From Chryseobacterium sp. Bi04 (GTDB lineage: Bacteria; Bacteroidota; Bacteroidia; Flavobacteriales; Weeksellaceae), in the NCBI RefSeq assembly GCF_918698085.1, contig NZ_CAKKLP010000013.1, positions 87,842 through 151,841 of the forward strand: a stretch of DNA of 64,000 nt. The letters run 5' to 3'. The stretch's first letter is position 1, and each line of letters opens with the position of its first letter. The notes beneath the pieces were generated by a model, which was not told the origin of the DNA, ran no database searches, and worked only from the letters and a program-made list of their open reading frames with translations. Both the position numbers and the translations under genes were made by a program. This document shows, piece by piece, positions 58,997 through 64,000 of the stretch.

Positions 58997-59443
58997 CTAT
59001 AATATTTTTTCAAAACAGACACTATTATCTATTCCAATGTACTGTCCATAGTTCGGAATGTGATAGAAGCCACTTTTTTCATAGACAGAAATAGCGTTCT
59101 TTAAGTCTATGGAAGTTTCTAAAACAGCTTTTTCAAATCCCGATTCTTTAGCCCAATTTTCCAATTCTCCTACTATGGCAGAAGCTAACCCTCTTTTTCT
59201 GAAAGCCGGATTGGTGTACATTCTCTTGATTTCTACAGTATTTTCCGAAAGTTCTTTAAATGCTCCGCATGCTGCCGGCAGTTCATCAATATAGGCAACA
59301 ATACAGTTTTTCAGCTTATCAATTGTATTAAACTGTTCAAAAAAAGCATTATCGTCCCCATTATGCACCGCAAGATCTGCATCGAGAAGTTGTACTAAAT
59401 TTTGAAAATCCGGATGGGTAGAATCAAGTCTTTTTATAGTCAT
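58997..59443 (-). CDS. GNAT family N-acetyltransferase
   Basis: This 148-residue GNAT fold protein has the acetyl-CoA-binding motif A, KRMYTNPAFRKRGLASAIVGELENW, with the R/QxxGxG/A signature FRKRGLA, followed by motif B (FEKAVLETSIDLKNAISVYEKSGFYHI). The N-terminus (ITIKRLDSTHPDFQNLVQLL) is typical. The substrate is unknown; small GNATs of this kind acetylate amino acids, peptides or aminoglycoside-like compounds, and nothing points to one. It lies 67 bp downstream of hutH on the same strand, separated from it by a terminator-like hairpin. Confidence 0.88.
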   Translation of the reverse strand: MTIKRLDSTHPDFQNLVQLLDADLAVHNGDDNAFFEQFNTIDKLKNCIVAYIDELPAACGAFKELSENTVEIKRMYTNPAFRKRGLASAIVGELENWAKESGFEKAVLETSIDLKNAISVYEKSGFYHIPNYGQYIGIDNSVCFEKIL

Positions 59444-59470
59444 ATATATTTAATCAAAAATAGGATAAAA

Positions 59471-59496
59471 CAAAAAAGCTCCCTTTCGGAAGCTTT
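59471..59496 (-). terminator. intrinsic terminator of hutH
   Basis: On the minus strand AAGCTTCC and GGGAGCTT pair (one mismatch) around a short loop, followed by six T. It lies right after the hutH stop. Confidence 0.65.
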
Positions 59497-59509
59497 CTTA
59501 GGGTATATT

Positions 59510-60997
59510 TTATTTTACGATAAATTTTCGTTCATTAATCAGGGCTGCAATAGCCAGCATATCCTGGCCTATTAATCTGTCTTCTTCAAGTTTGGTAACT
59601 TTAGAGCGGAGAACAGCAACATTCTCTTCAATAATCTTAGAACATTTGGAAGGCCTTCTGAATTCCAACCCCTGTGCTGCAAACATCAGCTCAACGGCTA
59701 AAATATTGACCAGATTTCCCAGGACCTGATTGAATTTTCTCCCTGAAATACTTCCCATAGAAACATGATCCTCCTGACCTAAACTTGTAGGAATAGAATC
59801 TGCAGATGCTGGGAAACACAGTGTTTTGTTCTCTGTAACTAACGCCGCAGAAGTATACTGAGGAATCATAAATCCTGAATTCAACCCTGAACTTTCTGTT
59901 AATAATCTTGGAAGTCCATATTTCCCTTCTAATAATAAGTAGCTTCTTCTGTCTGAGATATTTCCTAATTCTGCAGCCGCTAACGTTGCGTAATCTAAAG
60001 GTAAAGCCATCAGCTGTCCGTGGAAGTTACCTCCGGAAATAGATTCTTCAGCACTTAATACAATCGGATTATCGGTAACAGAGTTTAATTCTGTTTCAGC
60101 CATGCTTCTAAGATGTTCAAAAGCATTTCTGCTGGCCCCGTGAACCTGCGGCACACATCTCATGGAATACGGATCCTGTACTCTTTCACAATCTTCATGC
60201 GCCATCATGTTTTCTGATCCTTTTAAGAACTTAAGCATTCTTGCCGCCACTTTTTTACTTCCTTCAAAAGGTCTGATATCATGAAGTTCTTTTTTGAAAG
60301 GGCTGGCAGAACCTCTATATGCTTCAATACTCATAGCTGCCGTGACATCTGCAAGGTCCAATAAGTATTCAAATTTTTCCAATCCTTTGATGGCATGGGC
60401 CAGGATAAACTGAGTTCCGTTAATTAACCCAAGGCCCTCTTTTGGTCCTAAAGCTAAAGGCTCAAGGTTGTGTTTTTCCAAAACATCCATTGTATCGGAA
60501 ACCTGGTCTCCTTCCCAAACCTGCCCTAAGCCAAGTAAAGGAAGAACCAGATGTGCTAAAGGCGCCAGATCTCCTGATGCACCTACAGAACCCTGCTCCG
60601 GTACAACCGGAATAATATCCTTTTCCAACATCAGGATCAGTCTCTCAATCACATCAAGAGAAACTCCGGAAAATCCTTTTGACAAAGCATGAACTTTGGC
60701 AATTATCATGATCTTTGAAAGTTCTTTATCAATGGGTTTTCCTACACCTACTGCATGGGAAATAATTAAGTTATACTGCAACTGGGCTGTTTCGTCAGCA
60801 GATATTTTAGTATCGCACAGTGGCCCGAAGCCTGTATTGATCCCATATACACATCTATCGGATTCTACTATTTGCTGTACGTTTTTCTGAGATTTTAATA
60901 TTTGTTCTTTTGCCGCTTTATTCAGCTTCGCTTTACTGGGGCTTTTACAGATTTCCAGAACATCATGGAAAGTTAAAACATCTACTCCGTATATCAT
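59510..60997 (-). CDS. hutH: histidine ammonia-lyase
   Basis: HutH converts L-histidine to urocanate and ammonia, the first step of histidine breakdown. The 495-residue product has the MIO prosthetic-group motif in GSVGASGDLAPLAHL (Ala-Ser-Gly 140-142), YGINTGFGPL (51-60) with the active-site tyrosine, and the C-terminal QEDHVSMG conserved loop. All is normal for HutH. The other hut genes (urocanase, imidazolonepropionase, formiminoglutamase) are absent from the window, so the gene is stand-alone here or the rest lie elsewhere. A tyrosine ammonia-lyase specificity is less likely given the sequence. Confidence 0.95.
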   Translation of the reverse strand: MIYGVDVLTFHDVLEICKSPSKAKLNKAAKEQILKSQKNVQQIVESDRCVYGINTGFGPLCDTKISADETAQLQYNLIISHAVGVGKPIDKELSKIMIIAKVHALSKGFSGVSLDVIERLILMLEKDIIPVVPEQGSVGASGDLAPLAHLVLPLLGLGQVWEGDQVSDTMDVLEKHNLEPLALGPKEGLGLINGTQFILAHAIKGLEKFEYLLDLADVTAAMSIEAYRGSASPFKKELHDIRPFEGSKKVAARMLKFLKGSENMMAHEDCERVQDPYSMRCVPQVHGASRNAFEHLRSMAETELNSVTDNPIVLSAEESISGGNFHGQLMALPLDYATLAAAELGNISDRRSYLLLEGKYGLPRLLTESSGLNSGFMIPQYTSAALVTENKTLCFPASADSIPTSLGQEDHVSMGSISGRKFNQVLGNLVNILAVELMFAAQGLEFRRPSKCSKIIEENVAVLRSKVTKLEEDRLIGQDMLAIAALINERKFIVK

Positions 60998-61126
60998 TTC
61001 TAAAAAATTTTCTTAAAATTACACATTTAACAATAATTAAAGAAACTAAATTTCAATGTTCTATCTTTTTCTCCAAATAAGTTAATTAATTTATTATTTT
61101 TACCGCCGAATAAAAAACAATAATAC

Positions 61127-61888
61127 ATGAGACTTACATCTTTACTGCTTGCTTTATGCCTTGCAGGTACTACTACTTTCGCCCAGAAAGTAAAATACTC
61201 TAAAGAGGATATCAAAAAAATGGAAACATACCTTTTTAATGAAGGTTTCAATACTCCATCTCCGAAAAAAACATCAACCATTATTTTGAAAGACGGAACC
61301 TCTTACAAAGGGTTTTGTAGCAAGATTGAAACAAAAAAAGGACAGATTTATGAGGTAGCCATCAAAGACAGTGCTACAAAAAAGAATGCTACCTTTCATG
61401 CTGAACAGATCAATGAAATGTACGTTTATCCAAGTAACGCAGAAAAAATTGCAAAAGTGGCCAAGTACATGGGGAATATCAGAAATTTCGGAACAAAGAA
61501 ATTAACAAAGAATACCAATAATGACAGGATCTATTTTGTAAACCAAACGGTTTCATTAAAGAACAAAAAGGATGATAAAGAATTTCTGATGCAGGTTATC
61601 AACCCCGGTTTCGATGATATTATTTCTGTATATCATGATCCTAGAGCTAAAGAAACAACAGGTTTTTCTGTAATGGGTTCTCCACAGCTTGGTGGAGGGG
61701 TTATCAAATCTTATTATGTAAAGAAAGGAGACAAAATTATGTGGCTTCATAAAGATGATTTTGAAGACAACTATGATTTCCTTTTTGGTGACAATGCAGA
61801 ATTCATGAAAAAATATCCTAAAAACTCTGTAGAGTGGGATTATTTCAGCTTTCTTATCAGTGCTTACACTGATATGAATAACGGATAA
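61127..61888 (+). CDS. secreted hypothetical protein
   Basis: This 253-residue protein has a Sec signal peptide (1-20, ending TTFAQ) and a mature part of unknown fold. Visible motifs are TIILKDGTSYKGFCSKIET, ATFHAEQINEMYVYPS, KFGTKKLTKNTNNDRIYF-like strands, a GGGVIKSYYVKKGDK hairpin and FFKKYPKNSVEW-like helix. The KDGTxYKGxC segment resembles the start of periplasmic domains in some Chryseobacterium proteins with no assigned function. It faces hutH divergently. It is monocistronic and terminated at 61910-61946. I can only say it is exported, of normal codon use, and probably conserved in the genus. Confidence 0.7.
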   Translation: MRLTSLLLALCLAGTTTFAQKVKYSKEDIKKMETYLFNEGFNTPSPKKTSTIILKDGTSYKGFCSKIETKKGQIYEVAIKDSATKKNATFHAEQINEMYVYPSNAEKIAKVAKYMGNIRNFGTKKLTKNTNNDRIYFVNQTVSLKNKKDDKEFLMQVINPGFDDIISVYHDPRAKETTGFSVMGSPQLGGGVIKSYYVKKGDKIMWLHKDDFEDNYDFLFGDNAEFMKKYPKNSVEWDYFSFLISAYTDMNNG

Positions 61889-61909
61889 AAACATTCAATT
61901 TATAGAATT

Positions 61910-61946
61910 AATACCTGCGGAGCAATTCTACAGGTATTCTTTTTTT
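61910..61946 (+). terminator. intrinsic terminator
   Basis: Arms AATACCTG (61910-61917) and CAGGTATT (61931-61938) followed by seven T. It separates the secreted hypothetical gene from uvrC. Confidence 0.8.
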
Positions 61947-61976
61947 AAATATAGAAAGATTCCTTAATTTTGTTAT

Positions 61977-63770
61977 ATGAATCCTTCTTTAGAATTACAG
62001 CTCAAAACTTTACCTTCGGAACCCGGTGTTTATCGTTATTATGATAAAAATGAACAGCTATTGTATGTGGGTAAGGCCAAAAACTTAAAAAAGAGGGTTC
62101 TCTCCTACTTCAACAAAAACCTTTCAGGGTACAGGATCAAAATAATGGTTGGGAAAATCCAGCGCCTGGAAACTACTATTGTAAACAGTGAGTATGACGC
62201 TCTTTTATTGGAAAACAATCTGATCAAAGAACATCAGCCATTTTACAATGTGATGTTAAAAGATGATAAAACCTATCCCTGGATCTGTATTAAAAATGAA
62301 GATTTCCCCAGAATTTTTCTCACCAGAAATGTAATTAAAGATGGTTCTGAATACTATGGTCCCTATGCAAAAGTGCGTCCGGCAAAAATATTATTAGATA
62401 CCATCAAGCATATCTATAAACTGAGAACCTGTAATCTGAATCTTTCTCCGAATAAAATAGCCGACGGAAAATACAAAGTCTGTCTTGAATATCATATCAA
62501 AAATTGTGAAGGGCCTTGTGAAGATCTTGAAAGTAAAGAGGATTATGATGAAAAGATAGATGCTATCCGTGGAATGATCAAAGGAGAATTCCGGAAGGCA
62601 AAAGATTATCTGATCAATCAGATGATGAAACTCGCCTCTAATTTGCAGTTTGAAGAAGCTCAGATTATCAAAGAAAGACTGGATATATTGGAAGATTACC
62701 AAGCTAAAAATACGGTTGTCAATCCTAATATTGACGATGTGGATGTTTTTGGAATGGTGAGTGATGAAACCGCCGCGTATGTCAATTTTTTTAAAATAAG
62801 AAACGGAAATATTATTCAGAGTTTCACTACAGAGATTAAAAAAATCTTAGAGGAAGCGGATGAAGATATTATGGAAGAGGCTTTAATTGAGATCAGGCAG
62901 AAATTCAGCTCCAACTCGAAAGAAGTATTGCTTCCTTTTCATTTGTCTGTAGAAATCCCTAATGTAAAACTTATTGTTCCTAAAGTAGGTGATAAAAAGA
63001 GAATTGTAGAGCTGTCCGAAAAAAACGCTAAAGAATACCGTCTTGAAAAATTAAAACAGGTTCAGATTGTAGATCCTGAAAGACATACCAACAGGATAAT
63101 GGCTGAGATGCAAAAACTGCTCAGAATGCCTGTAGAGCCAAGACATATTGAAGGTTTTGACAACTCCAATATTCAGGGAACAAACCCGGTTTCTGCCTGT
63201 GTAGTTTTTAAAGACGGCAGGCCCAGCAAAGCAGACTACAGGATTTTTCATCCTAAAACCGTAGAAGGGCCTAATGACTTTGCTACGATGGAGGAGGTGA
63301 TCTATCGCCGTTATAAAAGAATGGTAGATGAAGGAGAAGATCTGCCCCAATTAATTCTGATAGATGGCGGAAAGGGCCAGCTATCTTCTGCTGTAAAGAG
63401 CCTGAAATTATTGGGTCTTTATGGTAAGATAACTATTGTGGGGATTGCAAAAAGACTGGAAGAGATATTCTTTCCCGAAGATCCTATTCCGCTCTATCTT
63501 GACAAAAAATCTGAAACATTAAAAATTCTTCAAAGAGTTCGTGATGAAGCCCACCGTTTTGGAGTTAAACATCATAGAACAAGAAGAAAGAACTCTACTA
63601 TAAAATCTGAACTGGAGGAGATTCCCGGAGTGGGAGAAAAAACAATTGAATTGTTATTATCAAAACTTAAATCTGTTAAAAGGATTAAAGAATCCAATCT
63701 GGAAACATTAGAAGAAATTCTGGGCAAGAGTAAAGCGAAGGTAGTTTGGGAATTTTTTAATTCAAATTAA
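61977..63770 (+). CDS. uvrC: excinuclease ABC subunit C
   Basis: UvrC makes both incisions in nucleotide excision repair. The 597-residue protein has the GIY-YIG nuclease start (EPGVYRYYDKNEQLLYVGKA, about 15-34), a Cys cluster region (TCNLN, CLEYHIKNCEGPC, typical of an Fe-S or Zn site), the UVR segment (KLASNLQFEEAQIIKERL, about 218-235), the RNase-H-like nuclease domain (IEGFDNSNIQGTNPVSACV, ILIDGGKGQLSSA) and the C-terminal helix-hairpin-helix (IPGVGEKTIELLLSKL). Length and domain order are complete. It follows the terminator of the secreted gene and is the last gene in the window. Confidence 0.96.
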   Translation: MNPSLELQLKTLPSEPGVYRYYDKNEQLLYVGKAKNLKKRVLSYFNKNLSGYRIKIMVGKIQRLETTIVNSEYDALLLENNLIKEHQPFYNVMLKDDKTYPWICIKNEDFPRIFLTRNVIKDGSEYYGPYAKVRPAKILLDTIKHIYKLRTCNLNLSPNKIADGKYKVCLEYHIKNCEGPCEDLESKEDYDEKIDAIRGMIKGEFRKAKDYLINQMMKLASNLQFEEAQIIKERLDILEDYQAKNTVVNPNIDDVDVFGMVSDETAAYVNFFKIRNGNIIQSFTTEIKKILEEADEDIMEEALIEIRQKFSSNSKEVLLPFHLSVEIPNVKLIVPKVGDKKRIVELSEKNAKEYRLEKLKQVQIVDPERHTNRIMAEMQKLLRMPVEPRHIEGFDNSNIQGTNPVSACVVFKDGRPSKADYRIFHPKTVEGPNDFATMEEVIYRRYKRMVDEGEDLPQLILIDGGKGQLSSAVKSLKLLGLYGKITIVGIAKRLEEIFFPEDPIPLYLDKKSETLKILQRVRDEAHRFGVKHHRTRRKNSTIKSELEEIPGVGEKTIELLLSKLKSVKRIKESNLETLEEILGKSKAKVVWEFFNSN

Positions 63771-63866
63771 AACGCTTTTACATCCGCATTTTACTGTCAC
63801 ACTTTTTTCCATCCTATATGCATTTGATTTTGATATTTTTAAAATACTATCAAAATTCCAATAATA

Positions 63867-63899
63867 AAAGGCCTTTTTAGATTTTCTAAAATGGCCTTT
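63867..63899. terminator. terminator-like hairpin after uvrC
   Basis: Arms AAAGGCC-TTTTAGA (63867-63881) and TCTAAAA-GGCCTTT (63885-63899) pair with one T-T mismatch. The T tract afterwards is poor, so it may be a bidirectional hairpin. No gene is visible from 63771 to the window end. Confidence 0.6.
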
Positions 63900-64000
63900 A
63901 CTATGTTTATGTAGGAATTGGCATATAGATTAAGTTATTGTCCCATAAAAAGACAAAATATAATAAATCCCTAATGATCACTTAAAAACAATATATATAA

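Overview
The window is about 64 kb of AT-rich chromosome from a member of the Bacteroidota, most likely Chryseobacterium or a close relative in the Weeksellaceae. Supporting signs are a type IX secretion (T9SS) C-terminal sorting domain, a PorP/SprF protein, family markers such as DUF5606 and DUF3822, many SxxC-type lipoproteins, promoters with the Bacteroidota -7 box TAnnTTTG, and almost no Shine-Dalgarno sequences. The species call is inference. There are no rRNA or tRNA genes, no CRISPR array, no recognisable transposase and no prophage block.

Layout. 1-1.75 kb: debris of small lipoproteins (one frameshifted) and the tail of an outer-membrane barrel gene. 1.8-10.1 kb: a GAF protein, a bestrophin-like channel paired with an HD-PycTM (Pycsar-effector-type) membrane protein, and a divergent 1239-residue lipoprotein joining a metallophosphoesterase, a possible kinase-like fold and a beta-barrel. 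10.2-17.5 kb: a T9SS-exported M43 protease, a lipoprotein, a beta-propeller lipoprotein, mazG, a 0.6-kb inverted-repeat element, then DUF5606, def, ruvX and a divergent sixA. 17.8-20.7 kb: a serine hydrolase and an orphan beta-helix protein. 20.8-25.3 kb: phosphoesterase, Smr protein, DUF3822-rsmD, a divergent hxlR/nitroreductase pair and murI. 25.3-33.1 kb: MuiA-like protein, hemW, porP/sprF, rluD, PASTA protein, then divergent ddl and coaD. 33.1-41.3 kb: a decayed four-helix-bundle gene, TRIC channel, lipoprotein, TPR protein, folA, the lemA-TPM-TPM operon, a KefG-KefB-like pair and a GIN-domain lipoprotein. 41.9-51 kb: M3 peptidase, YchJ protein, FKBP isomerase, VF530 protein with a decayed copy nearby, and sbcDC. 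51.7-63.8 kb: an LLM oxidoreductase broken by one nonsense codon, S9 peptidase, YceI, DOPA-dioxygenase-like protein, S8 protease, GNAT, hutH, a secreted protein and uvrC.

Housekeeping genes cover cell wall (murI, ddl, PASTA protein), coenzymes (coaD, folA), translation (def, rsmD, rluD), nucleotide hygiene (mazG) and DNA repair (ruvX, sbcDC, uvrC). Between them lie exported hydrolases and lipoproteins typical of a peptide-degrading flavobacterium.

The less ordinary content is of two kinds. The first is the HD-PycTM/bestrophin pair facing the phosphoesterase-kinase-like-barrel protein across a 26-bp promoter gap. The second is a set of non-coding repeats: several inverted-repeat elements of 0.2-0.7 kb, a palindromic GGATTCC repeat, and one element resembling a structured flavobacterial RNA. 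All functional calls rest on motifs and family knowledge recalled without a database search.
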